Shown: one piece after another, positions 49,428-62,013 of the stretch
Layout of the letters: each line of letters starts with the position of its first letter
Position numbering within the stretch: position 1 is the first letter of the stretch
Assembly: GCF_010993985.1 (NCBI RefSeq)
Contig: NZ_WINH01000020.1
Location: 1-64,000 of the forward strand
Direction: 5' to 3'
Length of the DNA stretch: 64,000 bases
Source: Paraferrimonas sp. SM1919
Lineage (GTDB): Bacteria > Pseudomonadota > Gammaproteobacteria > Enterobacterales > Shewanellaceae
The notes under the pieces: model-generated
Seen by the model: only the letters and a program-made list of their open reading frames with translations
What the model was told of the DNA's origin: nothing
Databases searched by the model: none
Translations under genes and position numbers: made by a program

Positions 49428-49520
49428 GCTTCTTCCCTTAATGAAGTTAATTATTGAAAAGTCAGTATAATAAGCTTGTTAAAAAATCTCATCGATGAAA
49501 GTCAAAAGGCAAAATTAAAA

Positions 49521-49961
49521 ATGGTAGAAATCATTATTGGCAGCACATTAGGCAATGCCGAATTCATAGCTGAAGAGCTTGCAGCGTTACTTGAAGAAAA
49601 TCAGATCCCGAATCGACTTCATTTCGATCCCAACTTGGATAACTTGAATAAGCAATGTCAGTGGTTGTTAGTTTGTTCTACTCATGGTGCTGGAGAGCTA
49701 CCAGAGAACATTCGCCCCTTTTATCAGCAATTGCAATGCTTAGAAGACAAGCTATCTGATGTGAAATTCGCCATTTGCGCTATCGGCGACAAAAATTATG
49801 ATACTTTTTGCGAAGCAGGAAAAACCCTCGAAGATCAACTTATACAAGCCTGTGCAAAACCTATTGTGAATAAGATCGAATTAGATATGAGTGCAGATCT
49901 CATCGTAGAAGATCAAGCTCTACAATGGCTTGGCAATCACATAGACTCTTTTAAATCTTGA
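49521..49961 (+). CDS. mioC: Flavodoxin MioC
   Basis: Short-chain FMN flavodoxin whose gene lies directly upstream of oriC in many gammaproteobacteria. From the ATG at 49521 it is 146 residues (E. coli 147), starting MVEIIIGSTLGNAEFIAEEL with the FMN loop, then STHGAGELPENI and AIGDKNYDTFCEAG. An earlier ATG at 49476 adds 15 non-family residues. Transcription from mioC runs into oriC, as in E. coli. Confidence 0.93.
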   Translation: MVEIIIGSTLGNAEFIAEELAALLEENQIPNRLHFDPNLDNLNKQCQWLLVCSTHGAGELPENIRPFYQQLQCLEDKLSDVKFAICAIGDKNYDTFCEAGKTLEDQLIQACAKPIVNKIELDMSADLIVEDQALQWLGNHIDSFKS

Positions 49962-49974
49962 TAAAAAATAAGTT

Positions 49975-50335
49975 ATTAACAGATTACCGATATTTACCCA
50001 CATAAGTATCGGTAATTTTATAACTCTGGGGATAACTTATGATCAAGCTTGGATCTACCTAGGGATAGATCTAAAACGGGATCCAACAAGATCTGCCCCT
50101 GTGTATAAGATCGCGACTTACCCCCAAGAAGATCCATATCTTTGTAATGCTTGATCACAGCTTTAAAGTCAACTTAAACCAATGATAAATAAGGTAAAAA
50201 CACCCATAACAAGAGTTATCCAGATCCTTAATAGTAACAAATATAAAGAATATATATAAAGATCATATGATCTTATTAATTGATCTCTTTGATCACTTTA
50301 CTTTGCAAAATTCGATTTATTCGATCTGCGTAATG
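49975..50335. other. oriC: Chromosomal replication origin oriC
   Basis: The mioC-mnmG gap has the E. coli-type origin layout. DnaA boxes: TTATACACA on the minus strand at 50100-50108 (perfect, R2-like), and single-mismatch boxes at 50027-50035 (TTATCCCCA, minus, R4-like) and 50216-50224 (TTATCCAGA, R1-like). About 14 GATC sites are present, e.g. 50041, 50052, 50068, 50080, 50090, 50109, 50131. An AT-rich unwinding element with GATC-headed 13-mers lies at 50225-50300 on the mnmG side (minus strand GATCTTTATATAT and similar). Confidence 0.93.
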
Positions 50336-50392
50336 TAACTGCTACTAAACTAGTGTTAGAATACCGCTCTTTTTTAATAACGGGTTTAATCG

Positions 50393-52282
50393 ATGCATTT
50401 TCACGAGTCTTTTGATGTCATCATTATTGGTGGTGGCCATGCTGGTACAGAAGCTGCGCTTGCCGCTGCACGAATGAATTGTAAAACATTATTATTGACT
50501 CATAATGTTGATACTCTAGGTCAAATGTCTTGTAACCCCGCTATTGGGGGAATTGGTAAAGGTCATTTGGTAAAAGAAATTGACGCTTTAGGCGGTGCCA
50601 TGGCTACCGCTATTGATCATGGCGGTATTCAATTTAGGACCTTAAATTCATCGAAAGGACCAGCCGTTAGAGCGACCCGTGCTCAAGCTGATCGTGCTTT
50701 ATACAAGCAAGCGATTCAAAATATTCTGCAAGCCCAGCCTAATTTGCGTATTTTCCAACAGGCAGTAGAAGACTTAGTTGTTGAAAACAATAAAGTTGTT
50801 GGTGTTGTAACTCAGATGAATTTAGCCTTTGCCGCTAAGACTGTGGTATTAACCGCCGGTACTTTCCTAGGTGGTCAGATCCATATCGGTATGGAAAACT
50901 ACAAGGGTGGCCGTGCTGGTGATCCGCCATCAATAGCATTAGCCGACCGTTTACGTGAATTACCTTTGCGTGTTGGCCGTTTAAAAACAGGCACTCCAGC
51001 AAGACTAGATCGCAACACCATTAACTTTGATGTGATGCAAGTACAACATGGTGATGATGTTACTCCGGTATTCTCATTTATTGGTAACCGGGAACAACAT
51101 CCTCAGCAGATCCCTTGTTATATCACCCATACAAACGAGCAAACCCATGAGATCATTCGTGGTGGATTAGATCGTAGTCCTATGTATTCAGGGGTTATTG
51201 AAGGTATTGGCCCTCGCTACTGTCCTTCTATTGAAGACAAAATCATGCGTTTTGCTGATAAAACATCACACCAAATTTTCGTTGAACCAGAAGGTTTGAA
51301 TACTAATGAGATATACCCTAATGGTATTTCTACGAGCTTACCTTTTGATGTACAAATTAACCTAGTACGCTCGATCAAAGGTTTTGAAAACGCTGAGATC
51401 ATCCGCCCTGGTTATGCCATTGAGTACGATTATTTTGATCCTCGCGATCTTAAATCATCACTAGAAACCAAAGTGATTGATGGTTTATTTTTTGCGGGTC
51501 AAATCAACGGTACCACCGGCTATGAAGAAGCGGCTGCACAAGGGTTGTTAGCTGGCTTAAACGCGGCCTTACAAGTTCAGGAAAAAGAAGCTTGGTCTCC
51601 ACGTCGTGATCAAGCCTACCTTGGTGTGCTGGTTGATGACTTATCAACGTTAGGTACCAAAGAACCATACCGAATGTTTACCAGCCGTGCCGAATACCGT
51701 CTGCTATTACGCGAAGACAATGCTGATTTACGTTTAACTGCGGAAGGCCGTGAGTTAGGCTTGGTGGATGATCACCGCTGGCAAAAGTTTAATGAAAAAC
51801 AAGAAGCCATTGAACAAGAGCTACAACGCTTACGTTCTCAGCGGATTCATCCAAATCACGAATCGGTTGCGGTATTAAACCCACACCTAAAAACACCGAT
51901 CAATCGTGAAGCGACTTTTGAGGAATTACTCCGTCGACCAGATTTAGATTATCAAAAGTTGATGTCTATTGATGGTTTTGGTCCAGCCATTAGCGATGAA
52001 AAAGCTGCTGAGCAAGTTGAAATACAAATCAAATATGCTGGCTATATTCAACGACAAAAAGATGAAATTGAAAAAGCCATTAAAAACGAAACTACCGGTT
52101 TACCACTGGATCTTGATTATGCTGAAGTACCTGGCTTATCAAATGAAGTTATTGCCAAACTTAATGAGCATAAACCAGAAAATATCGGCCAAGCATCAAG
52201 AATTTCAGGTATCACTCCTGCGGCTGTTTCGGTATTATTGGTCCACTTGAAGAAGCGCGGCTTATTAAAAAAAGTGAGTTAA
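50393..52282 (+). CDS. mnmG: tRNA modification flavoprotein MnmG (GidA)
   Basis: FAD enzyme that with MnmE installs cmnm5U34 on tRNA. It is 629 residues, the same as E. coli, with FAD loop [18 protein letters not shown], signature [31 protein letters not shown], and the C-terminal tRNA-binding domain from about 550. It is the first gene right of oriC and is co-directional with the fork. rsmG follows after a terminator-like hairpin. Confidence 0.98.
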   Translation: MHFHESFDVIIIGGGHAGTEAALAAARMNCKTLLLTHNVDTLGQMSCNPAIGGIGKGHLVKEIDALGGAMATAIDHGGIQFRTLNSSKGPAVRATRAQADRALYKQAIQNILQAQPNLRIFQQAVEDLVVENNKVVGVVTQMNLAFAAKTVVLTAGTFLGGQIHIGMENYKGGRAGDPPSIALADRLRELPLRVGRLKTGTPARLDRNTINFDVMQVQHGDDVTPVFSFIGNREQHPQQIPCYITHTNEQTHEIIRGGLDRSPMYSGVIEGIGPRYCPSIEDKIMRFADKTSHQIFVEPEGLNTNEIYPNGISTSLPFDVQINLVRSIKGFENAEIIRPGYAIEYDYFDPRDLKSSLETKVIDGLFFAGQINGTTGYEEAAAQGLLAGLNAALQVQEKEAWSPRRDQAYLGVLVDDLSTLGTKEPYRMFTSRAEYRLLLREDNADLRLTAEGRELGLVDDHRWQKFNEKQEAIEQELQRLRSQRIHPNHESVAVLNPHLKTPINREATFEELLRRPDLDYQKLMSIDGFGPAISDEKAAEQVEIQIKYAGYIQRQKDEIEKAIKNETTGLPLDLDYAEVPGLSNEVIAKLNEHKPENIGQASRISGITPAAVSVLLVHLKKRGLLKKVS

Positions 52283-52310
52283 AAAACAATGTTGTTTAAC
52301 TCATAAATTG

Positions 52311-52341
52311 AAGAGCTTGCAGTAAAATGCAGGCTCTTTTG
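52311..52341 (+). terminator. mnmG terminator
   Basis: Stem AAGAGCTTGCA/TGCAGGCTCTT (one G-T pair) with a 6-nt loop, followed by TT. A second hairpin, GAGTTAAA/TTTAACTC, lies just before it, spanning the mnmG stop codon (52276-52302). Confidence 0.65.
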
Positions 52342-52412
52342 GTTTAATAAACCTTTTCATCCCCCAATTGTGGGGTCATAATATCCTTTTGTGCAGTGAT
52401 CAGGTGGCTAAA

Positions 52413-53027
52413 GTGCTACAACAATATTTGAGTGACTTGCTTAAACAAACTGACTTAATCGTGACAAATGAGCAGCAGCAAAAGTTAATTGCTTTTGTCG
52501 AGCTCTTGCATAAATGGAATAAGGCCTATAACTTAACCTCTATTAGGGATCCAAAACAAATGCTAGTTCGCCATGTCATGGACAGCATTTGTGTTTCTCC
52601 GCATTTACAAGGACATCGATTCATTGATGTTGGCACTGGCCCAGGTTTACCTGGGATCCCTTTGGCAATTATTAACCCAGATAAAGAGTTTGTGTTACTC
52701 GATAGCCTGGGTAAGCGTACCCGTTTCCAAAAACAGGTAAAATTTGAACTTGGTTTACAAAACATTGAAAGTGTAAACTCAAGAGTTGAAGATTATCATG
52801 ACGAAGTTGGTTTTGATGGGGTATTAAGTCGGGCTTTCGCATCTATGTCTGATATGTTGCAATGGTGTCATCATTTGCCTAAGGAAACAGGTCAATTTGT
52901 CGCCTTAAAAGCAAATATTGAACAATCTGAACTTGAGCAAATACCTCAGCAATTTGCTGTTCAGCAAATCATAGAACTCACTGTTCCTGAGCTTAATGAG
53001 CCTAGGCATGTGGTAAAAATAAAATAG
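52413..53027 (+). CDS. rsmG: 16S rRNA m7G527 methyltransferase RsmG (GidB)
   Basis: Methylates G527 of 16S rRNA. From GTG at 52413 it is 204 residues (E. coli 207), with [20 protein letters not shown], the SAM motif [28 protein letters not shown], and [11 protein letters not shown]. The GTG start has AGGTGG about 5 bases upstream and matches family N-termini; a longer frame opening at a TTG (52368) is unlikely. 17 bp from parA. Confidence 0.94.
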   Translation: MLQQYLSDLLKQTDLIVTNEQQQKLIAFVELLHKWNKAYNLTSIRDPKQMLVRHVMDSICVSPHLQGHRFIDVGTGPGLPGIPLAIINPDKEFVLLDSLGKRTRFQKQVKFELGLQNIESVNSRVEDYHDEVGFDGVLSRAFASMSDMLQWCHHLPKETGQFVALKANIEQSELEQIPQQFAVQQIIELTVPELNEPRHVVKIK

Positions 53028-53044
53028 ATAGTTAGGAAACGGTT

Positions 53045-53836
53045 TTGGGAAAAGTTATTGCGGTTGCAAACCAAAAAGGCGGTGTAGGAAAAACCACCAC
53101 AAGTGTCAACTTAGCTGCTTCACTTGCTGCCACTAAGCGAAAAGTACTTCTTATCGATCTTGATCCTCAAGGTAATGCTACCATGGGGAGCGGCGTCGAT
53201 AAGTACGATGTTGAACATACCGTATATGATTTCCTAGTTGATGAGCGCCCAGCAGAAGAAGTGATAATCAAAGATACTGTTGGTAAGTACGATTTAATCG
53301 CTGCCAATAGTGATGTCACAGCCGCTGAAATTAAATTGATGGAAGTGTTCGCTAGGGAAGTTCGTCTGCGTAATGGTTTAGCGCCAGTTCGTGATTACTA
53401 TGATTATATCTTTATCGATTGCCCTCCTTCGCTTAATCTATTAACCATTAATGCCATGTCTGCCGCTGACTCGATCATTGTACCAATGCAATGTGAATAT
53501 TATGCGTTAGAAGGTATTACGGCATTGGTCGATACCATCAGTAAACTGGCTTCAGTGGTTAATCCAGATCTAAAAATTGAAGGGATCCTCAGAACCATGT
53601 TCGATCCTCGAAACCGTTTAGCTAATGATGTTTCAGACCAATTAAAGCAGCACTTTGGCGATAAAGTATATCGTACCGTGATACCAAGAAATGTGCGCTT
53701 AGCTGAAGCCCCCAGTTTTGGAGCGCCGGCAATGTATTACGACAAAACAAGTTCAGGTGCCAAAGCCTATTTAGCATTAGCAGGTGAAATAATTCGCCGC
53801 AGCGAGCAACAAAAAAAACAATTAGAAACCGCTTAG
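53045..53836 (+). CDS. parA: Chromosome partitioning ATPase ParA (Soj)
   Basis: Walker-type ATPase that with ParB segregates the origin region. The 263-residue protein has the deviant Walker A KGGVGKTT (11-18), [11 protein letters not shown] and [11 protein letters not shown]. The short N-terminus without a HTH domain marks the chromosomal type. The start is TTG (53045-53047) with AGGA upstream. Operon with parB, 19 bp downstream. It acts on the parS sites at 21.2-26.1 kb. Confidence 0.97.
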   Translation: MGKVIAVANQKGGVGKTTTSVNLAASLAATKRKVLLIDLDPQGNATMGSGVDKYDVEHTVYDFLVDERPAEEVIIKDTVGKYDLIAANSDVTAAEIKLMEVFAREVRLRNGLAPVRDYYDYIFIDCPPSLNLLTINAMSAADSIIVPMQCEYYALEGITALVDTISKLASVVNPDLKIEGILRTMFDPRNRLANDVSDQLKQHFGDKVYRTVIPRNVRLAEAPSFGAPAMYYDKTSSGAKAYLALAGEIIRRSEQQKKQLETA

Positions 53837-53855
53837 GATAGTAAGAGAGAAAACT

Positions 53856-54734
53856 ATGTCACCACAAAAAAGAGGGTTAGGAAAAGGATTAGACGCCCTT
53901 TTTAGTAACAGTCAGGTTGCTGCATCAACAGAATCAAATCATCAATCAACAGGTAATCAATCAGGCTTAGCCATTAAGCCAATTGAAAGCCTTGTACCTG
54001 GCAAGTATCAACCCCGTCGTGACATGGCCAGTGAGCCTCTAGAAGAGTTAGCTGAATCAATCAAAAAACAGGGGCTGTTGCAGCCTTTAGTTATTCGCCC
54101 TATTAGCAATGGTAAATTTGAAATTATTGCTGGTGAGCGTCGCTGGAGAGCCTCTCAATTAGCGGGCTTACATGACGTGCCTTGTATCATCAAAGATGTG
54201 GATGATGAAGCGGCTATCGCGATTGCTTTGATCGAAAATATTCAACGTGAAGACTTGAATGCCATCGAAGAAGCCGTTGCGCTGCAACGACTTTTAGATG
54301 AGTTTGGTATGACTCACCAACAAGTCGCCGAGGCCGTGGGTAAGTCTCGTTCAACAGTGAGTAACTTACTTAGGCTTAATGGCTTATGTAAAGATGTGAA
54401 GTTAATGATGGAACATGGCGATATTGAAATGGGCCATGGTAGAGCAATTTTATCACTTGATGAGCAACAACAATTAGAAGCTGCGCAAATGGTGATTGCC
54501 AAAGACTTAACGGTGCGTGAAACAGAGAAGCTGGTTCAAAATCTTCAAAACCCACCACAAAAAGCAGAGCCGCAGGCACTCGATCCAGATGTCGAAAAGC
54601 TTCAACTTAAATTGGCTGAAACACTTGGTACCAGTGTCGCAATCAAGCATTCCGCCAAGGGTAAAGGTAAGCTGGTAATCGATTATCATGATTTGATTCA
54701 TTTAGATGGTATCCTGAACAAAATTTCCTCATAA
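53856..54734 (+). CDS. parB: Centromere-binding protein ParB (Spo0J)
   Basis: CTP-dependent clamp that loads at parS and spreads. The 292-residue protein begins with KRGLGKGLDALFS, a conserved basic tail, then the CTPase boxes IVPGKYQPR-like (SLVPGKYQPRRDM), EIIAGERRWRAS and ALIENIQREDLNAIEEA, the helix-turn-helix GMTHQQVAEAVGKSRSTVSNLLRL, and a C-terminal dimerisation domain. Its canonical HTH fits the canonical parS sites found here. Confidence 0.97.
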   Translation: MSPQKRGLGKGLDALFSNSQVAASTESNHQSTGNQSGLAIKPIESLVPGKYQPRRDMASEPLEELAESIKKQGLLQPLVIRPISNGKFEIIAGERRWRASQLAGLHDVPCIIKDVDDEAAIAIALIENIQREDLNAIEEAVALQRLLDEFGMTHQQVAEAVGKSRSTVSNLLRLNGLCKDVKLMMEHGDIEMGHGRAILSLDEQQQLEAAQMVIAKDLTVRETEKLVQNLQNPPQKAEPQALDPDVEKLQLKLAETLGTSVAIKHSAKGKGKLVIDYHDLIHLDGILNKISS

Positions 54735-54771
54735 CACTCTAATATACTTCTCAAATTCTTATTTTAGGCTG

Positions 54772-54787
54772 TGTGACCTAACTCACA
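54772..54787. promoter_or_regulatory. Candidate CRP site upstream of the atp operon
   Basis: TGTGA-CCTAAC-TCACA, a perfect match to the CRP half-sites, within a larger hairpin GGCTGTG/CACAGCC (54768-54790). Centre about 97 bp before the predicted atpI transcription start. It could alternatively be part of a weak parB terminator. Confidence 0.55.
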
Positions 54788-54841
54788 GCCTTGATGTAGA
54801 ACAATTCACCAAAATAAGCGTCTTTTTAGGGGTAGTATCTG

Positions 54842-54869
54842 TTGCAATAGTACCCTGAAAAGGTATACT
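54842..54869 (+). promoter_or_regulatory. Promoter of the atp operon
   Basis: TTGCAA (54842-54847), 16-bp spacer, TATACT (54864-54869); 80 bp before the atpI start codon. Confidence 0.55.
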
Positions 54870-54949
54870 TGCGGCTGTCTTTGACTCTGCTCTCATTTTC
54901 TGTAAAAAGTACAATAGGGGGCAGTTTTATCAGAGTCCGGAGAATACTC

Positions 54950-55333
54950 GTGCGAAATGCTTTAGCTTTAAAAGGAAAAAAATCAGCTTACCAGTTGGTA
55001 TTCTTCCAATTTATATCTGTTTTGCTTTGTTCGAGCATTTTCTTCGTAAGCTTGGGAGTTGACGCTTTGATTTCTTCTTTTTTAGGTGGAATGATTGCGG
55101 TGCTGCCAAATTTGGTCTTCGCAACCTTTGCTTTTGCCCATTCAGGGGCGAGTAAAGCCGATAAAGTGGTTAAGTCGTTTTATCGAGGGGAAGCGTTGAA
55201 GCTGGTGACAACCGTGCTGCTGTTTTCGTTGGTGTTTGCTAACGTCAAGGTTGGTTTTATGCCAACGTTCGTATGTTACACACTGGCGCTAATTGTGCAT
55301 TGGATTGCACCGGTTTTTTTCAAGAAAAAGTAA
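54950..55333 (+). CDS. atpI: ATP synthase assembly factor AtpI
   Basis: Small membrane protein thought to help c-ring assembly. From GTG at 54950, with GGAG 7 bases upstream, it is 127 residues with four membrane segments and the family pieces FLGGMIAVLPNLVFATFAF and FYRGEALKLVTTVLLF. The frame opens further upstream, but those residues have no family match and would run through the promoter. First gene of the atp operon. Confidence 0.9.
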   Translation: MRNALALKGKKSAYQLVFFQFISVLLCSSIFFVSLGVDALISSFLGGMIAVLPNLVFATFAFAHSGASKADKVVKSFYRGEALKLVTTVLLFSLVFANVKVGFMPTFVCYTLALIVHWIAPVFFKKK

Positions 55334-55342
55334 GTGGGATGA

Positions 55343-56140
<798 letters not shown>

Positions 56141-56200
56141 GAATTGCTAGAAGCATTTTTTTTTAATTGTTTTAAACATAATTACTAACAATAAAGTTAG

Positions 56201-56467
<267 letters not shown>

Positions 56468-56502
56468 GAAGCCTCTGTCTTAACTCTAACTAGGAGGCAG
56501 TT

Positions 56503-56973
56503 GTGAATATCAACGCTACCTTAATTGGTCAGACAATCGCTTTTATTCTTTTTGTTTGGTTCTGCATGAAGCATGTATGGCCACCTCTAATGGCTGCTAT
56601 TGAAGAGCGCCAGAAGAAAATTGCTGATGGTCTGGCGGATGCTGACCGTGCTGAGCAAGATTTAAAACTTGCACAACAGGAAGCAACCAACAAGCTTAAA
56701 GAAGCAAAAGCACAAGCCAGCGACATTATTGAGCAAGCTAATAAGCGTAAAGCTCAAGTCGTTGAAGAAGCTAAAGCGGAAGCTGAAGCTGAGCGCGCTA
56801 AAATTATCGCGCAAGGCCAAGCAGAAATTGAAGCTGAACGTAACCGCGTGAAAGAAGAACTGCGTAAGCAGGTAGGCGCTCTAGTTATTACTGGTGCTGA
56901 ACGTATCTTAGAACGCTCGATTGACGAAGCTGCTCAGAACGACATTGTTGAGAAACTTGTCTCTGAAATTTAA
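56503..56973 (+). CDS. atpF: ATP synthase F0 subunit b
   Basis: Peripheral stalk: 156 residues, a single N-terminal membrane helix (about 6-24) followed by a long charged coiled coil (30-130) and a C-terminal delta-binding region [18 protein letters not shown]. The start is GTG with AGGAGG about 5 bases upstream. Confidence 0.96.
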   Translation: MNINATLIGQTIAFILFVWFCMKHVWPPLMAAIEERQKKIADGLADADRAEQDLKLAQQEATNKLKEAKAQASDIIEQANKRKAQVVEEAKAEAEAERAKIIAQGQAEIEAERNRVKEELRKQVGALVITGAERILERSIDEAAQNDIVEKLVSEI

Positions 56974-56986
56974 TAAGGACTAAGCC

Positions 56987-57520
56987 ATGGCTGAAATGAG
57001 TACTGTAGCTCGTCCTTATGCAAAGGCAGCTTTTGATATTGCTGTAGAAGCGCAAGCCGTTGAAAAATGGCAGGAAATGTTAGAGTTCGCATCTCTGGTT
57101 GCTCAAAATGAGTCAATCAGTGAACTTCTAAATGGTGCTTTAGCTGCAGATAAATTGGCTGAAATTTTCAATCAAGTCTGTGGTGAGCAAGTCAACGAGC
57201 AAGGCCAAAACCTTATTAAGGTGATGGCTGAAAATGGACGTTTATCAGTGTTACCTGAAGTTGCGGCACTTTATGCCGGTCTTCGTAACGAGTGGGCTCA
57301 AGAAATTGAAGCTGAAGTAATTTCAGCAGTCTCACTAACTGAAGCACAGCAAGCAAGTATTGCTGGCGCATTAGAAAAACGTCTATCACGCAAAGTTAAG
57401 CTGAATTGCAGTGTTAACGCCGATTTAATTGCTGGTTTCATCGTTAAAGCAGATGATTTAGTAATTGATGGCTCAGCTCGCGGTAAGATTGACCGCCTAG
57501 CTGATACACTGCAGTCGTAA
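56987..57520 (+). CDS. atpH: ATP synthase F1 subunit delta
   Basis: Connects the b stalk to the top of F1. The 177 residues start with [16 protein letters not shown], the family signature, and end [16 protein letters not shown]. 13 bp from atpF. Confidence 0.96.
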   Translation: MAEMSTVARPYAKAAFDIAVEAQAVEKWQEMLEFASLVAQNESISELLNGALAADKLAEIFNQVCGEQVNEQGQNLIKVMAENGRLSVLPEVAALYAGLRNEWAQEIEAEVISAVSLTEAQQASIAGALEKRLSRKVKLNCSVNADLIAGFIVKADDLVIDGSARGKIDRLADTLQS

Positions 57521-57534
57521 ACGGGGATTAGAGC

Positions 57535-59073
57535 ATGCAACTGAATTCCACAGAAATCAGCGATCTGATTAAACAGCGAATTGAGCAGTTTAATGTTGTT
57601 AGTGAAGCTCGCAACGAAGGTACTATCGTTGGGGTAAGCGACGGCATTATCCGCATCCACGGCATGGCTGACGCTATGCAAGGTGAGATGATTGAACTGC
57701 CAGGTAATCGCTACGCTATCGCACTTAACCTAGAGCGCGACTCTGTAGGTGCGGTAGTTATGGGTCCTTACGCCGATCTGGCTGAGGGCATGAAGGTTAA
57801 AACTACTGGTCGTATTCTTGAAGTACCTGTAGGTCGTGGTCTACTAGGTCGTGTGGTAAACACCCTAGGTCAACCAATCGACGGTAAAGGCGCTTTAGAT
57901 AACGATGGCTTCTCGCCAATCGAAGTGATTGCACCAGGCGTAATTGACCGTAAGTCTGTAGACCAACCAGTACAAACTGGTTATAAGTCTGTTGACTCAA
58001 TGATTCCAATCGGCCGTGGCCAGCGTGAGCTGATCATTGGTGACCGTCAGACTGGTAAAACAGCGATGGCGATCGATGCGATCATTAACCAGAAAGATTC
58101 TGGCATTAAGTGTGTATACGTAGCAATTGGTCAGAAAGCTTCTACCATCGCTAACGTTGTACGTAAGCTAGAAGAGCACGGTGCCCTAGAAAATACTATT
58201 GTTGTTGTAGCAACTGCGTCTGACGCTGCTGCACTTCAGTACCTAGCACCATACTCTGGTTGTACTATGGGTGAATACTTCCGTGACCGCGGTGAAGATG
58301 CACTGATCGTATACGATGACCTGTCTAAGCAGGCTGTTGCTTACCGTCAAATTTCACTACTGCTTCGTCGTCCACCAGGTCGTGAAGCATTCCCAGGTGA
58401 TGTTTTCTACTTACACTCACGCCTACTAGAGCGTGCGGCTCGTGTAAACGAGAACTACGTAGAGAAATTCACTAACGGCGAAGTAAAAGGTAAGACTGGT
58501 TCTTTAACTGCTCTACCAATTATTGAAACCCAAGCGGGTGACGTTTCGGCGTTCGTACCAACTAACGTAATTTCTATTACTGATGGTCAGATTTTCCTTG
58601 AGACCAACCTATTTAACTCAGGCCTACGTCCTGCTGTTAACCCAGGTATTTCGGTATCTCGTGTTGGTGGTGCTGCGCAAACTAAGATCATCAAGAAGCT
58701 TTCTGGTGGTATCCGTAACGCTCTAGCACAGTACCGTGAACTTGCTGCATTCTCGCAGTTCGCTTCTGACCTAGATGATGCTACTCGTGCACAGCTTGAG
58801 CACGGTGAGCGCGTTACTGAGCTGATGAAGCAAGCACAGTACGCTCCTATGAGTGTAGCTGAGCAAGCTGCAGTAATTTTTTCTGCAGAAAAAGGTTACT
58901 TGAAATCAGTTGAACTGAACAAGATCCTTAGCTTCGAAGCCTCTCTGCTTTCATACATGCACAGCGAGCAAGCTGAGCTGATGAGTACTATGAATACCGG
59001 CGCGTATAACGACGATATTCAAGCTCAGCTAAAAGCTGCTCTAGATAAGTTTGTAGAAACGCAAACTTGGTAG
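57535..59073 (+). CDS. atpA: ATP synthase F1 subunit alpha
   Basis: Non-catalytic nucleotide-binding subunit, 512 residues. P-loop GDRQTGKTA near 169-177, [14 protein letters not shown], and the ATPase alpha/beta signature in [14 protein letters not shown]. Leucine is mostly encoded by CTA and CTT rather than CTG, as in other highly expressed genes here. Confidence 0.98.
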   Translation: MQLNSTEISDLIKQRIEQFNVVSEARNEGTIVGVSDGIIRIHGMADAMQGEMIELPGNRYAIALNLERDSVGAVVMGPYADLAEGMKVKTTGRILEVPVGRGLLGRVVNTLGQPIDGKGALDNDGFSPIEVIAPGVIDRKSVDQPVQTGYKSVDSMIPIGRGQRELIIGDRQTGKTAMAIDAIINQKDSGIKCVYVAIGQKASTIANVVRKLEEHGALENTIVVVATASDAAALQYLAPYSGCTMGEYFRDRGEDALIVYDDLSKQAVAYRQISLLLRRPPGREAFPGDVFYLHSRLLERAARVNENYVEKFTNGEVKGKTGSLTALPIIETQAGDVSAFVPTNVISITDGQIFLETNLFNSGLRPAVNPGISVSRVGGAAQTKIIKKLSGGIRNALAQYRELAAFSQFASDLDDATRAQLEHGERVTELMKQAQYAPMSVAEQAAVIFSAEKGYLKSVELNKILSFEASLLSYMHSEQAELMSTMNTGAYNDDIQAQLKAALDKFVETQTW

Positions 59074-59119
59074 AAGTGATTGAGGTGGTAACACCTCAAT
59101 CCTTATATGGAGAGTAGAG

Positions 59120-59980
59120 ATGGCCGGCACTAAAGAGATTAAAACTAAGATCGGGAGTGTTCAAAACACTCGTAAGATCACGTCTGCTATGGAAATGGTT
59201 GCTGCATCTAAGATGCGTCGTGCGCAAGAGCGTATGGCTGCTAGCCGTCCTTATGCTGACAATATTCGCAAGGTGATTGGTCACTTAGCCAACGGCTCAC
59301 TGGAATACAAGCATCCTTATCTTGTAGACCGTGAGGTTAATCGTGTTGGTTACATTGTTGTTTCAACTGACCGTGGCCTATGTGGTGGTCTTAACGTGAA
59401 CCTTTTCAAAAAGGTGGTTAAAGACGTTCAGAACTGGAAGTCGCAAGGTGTTGAAGTAGAATTTGCTTCAATTGGTAACCGTGCGGCGATGTTCTTTGAA
59501 AGCTTTGGCGGTAACGTTAAAGCTCACGTAGGTGGTTTAGGTGACGCACCCTCTTTAGCTGATCTTATCGGTTCAGTTAAAGTGATGTTAGAAGCGTTTA
59601 ATGAAGGTCGTTTGGACCGTCTATACGTAGTTAATAACAAGTTTATTAACTCTATGGCACAAGAGCCAACGATCGAACAGTTGCTACCGCTGCCTAAGTC
59701 AGAAGATGATGAGCTTAGCCATCACTGGGACTACATTTACGAACCAGATCCTCAAGTACTGCTTGAGCAACTTCTTGTTCGTTATGTTGAGTCTCAAGTG
59801 TACCAAGGTGTTGTAGAAAATGTTGCCTGTGAAATGGCAGCACGTATGGTTGCGATGAAAGCTGCAACCGACAACGCTGGTGAGCTAATTAAAGACTTAG
59901 AATTGGTATATAACAAAGCCCGTCAGGCTGCGATTACGCAAGAGCTGTCGGAAATTGTAAGTGGTGCCTCCGCAGTTTAG
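59120..59980 (+). CDS. atpG: ATP synthase F1 subunit gamma
   Basis: Central rotor shaft, 286 residues. The N-terminal coiled coil [20 protein letters not shown] and the C-terminal [17 protein letters not shown] with its partner helix are both present. GGAGAG precedes the ATG; 46 bp from atpA. Confidence 0.97.
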   Translation: MAGTKEIKTKIGSVQNTRKITSAMEMVAASKMRRAQERMAASRPYADNIRKVIGHLANGSLEYKHPYLVDREVNRVGYIVVSTDRGLCGGLNVNLFKKVVKDVQNWKSQGVEVEFASIGNRAAMFFESFGGNVKAHVGGLGDAPSLADLIGSVKVMLEAFNEGRLDRLYVVNNKFINSMAQEPTIEQLLPLPKSEDDELSHHWDYIYEPDPQVLLEQLLVRYVESQVYQGVVENVACEMAARMVAMKAATDNAGELIKDLELVYNKARQAAITQELSEIVSGASAV

Positions 59981-60010
59981 GCTGGCAACATATAAAGGTT
60001 TAGAGGATAA

Positions 60011-61408
<1,398 letters not shown>

Positions 61409-61420
61409 TTAGGAGGCGTT

Positions 61421-61846
61421 ATGGCAGCTATGACTGTTCACTTGGATGTTGTAAGCGCTGAGAAAGCACTTTTCTCTGGTCGCGTTGAAGACATTCAAGT
61501 AACGGGTACAGAAGGTGAGCTAGGCATTAAACATGGCCATGCTCCCCTGCTGACTACCATTAAGCCTGGTATGGTTCGTTTAATTAAGCAACACGGTGAG
61601 GAAGAAGTGATTTATCTTTCTGGCGGTATGCTTGAAGTACAACCATCATCAGTTAGCATCTTGGCTGATGTTGCGGTGCGCGCTGAAGATATCGACGAGC
61701 AAGCAGCATTAGAAGCAAAACGTCTAGCAGAAGAGCACATGGTCAATCACGGCGGTGAGCTTGACTTCCGAAAAGCGGCAGCTCAGCTGGCGCAGGCGGA
61801 AGCTCAATTACGTGCAGTTCAGTCTGTTCGTAATCTTAAAAAGTAA
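61421..61846 (+). CDS. atpC: ATP synthase F1 subunit epsilon
   Basis: Regulatory subunit at the base of the shaft, 141 residues: beta-sandwich N-domain ([33 protein letters not shown]) and C-terminal helical hairpin rich in Ala and Glu. AGGAGG lies just before the ATG. Last gene of the operon. Confidence 0.97.
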   Translation: MAAMTVHLDVVSAEKALFSGRVEDIQVTGTEGELGIKHGHAPLLTTIKPGMVRLIKQHGEEEVIYLSGGMLEVQPSSVSILADVAVRAEDIDEQAALEAKRLAEEHMVNHGGELDFRKAAAQLAQAEAQLRAVQSVRNLKK

Positions 61847-61861
61847 TTGCTTTGCAGTGTT

Positions 61862-61893
61862 AAAAAAGGTGGCTTTGGCCACCTTTTTTTATT
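61862..61893 (+). terminator. atp operon terminator
   Basis: Stem AAAAAAGGTGGC/GCCACCTTTTTT (61862-61889) with loop TTTG, then ATT. Strong, 15 bp after the atpC stop. Confidence 0.9.
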
Positions 61894-62013
61894 GCTATGC
61901 ACTTTGCTCTATTGCCCCTTACCCTTGGATGCTTATAATTCCTGTTAATCATTTTTATATGTGCCTATAATGCCCTCAATTTCATTTTATATTTGATATC
62001 AGGGATAGTTCCT

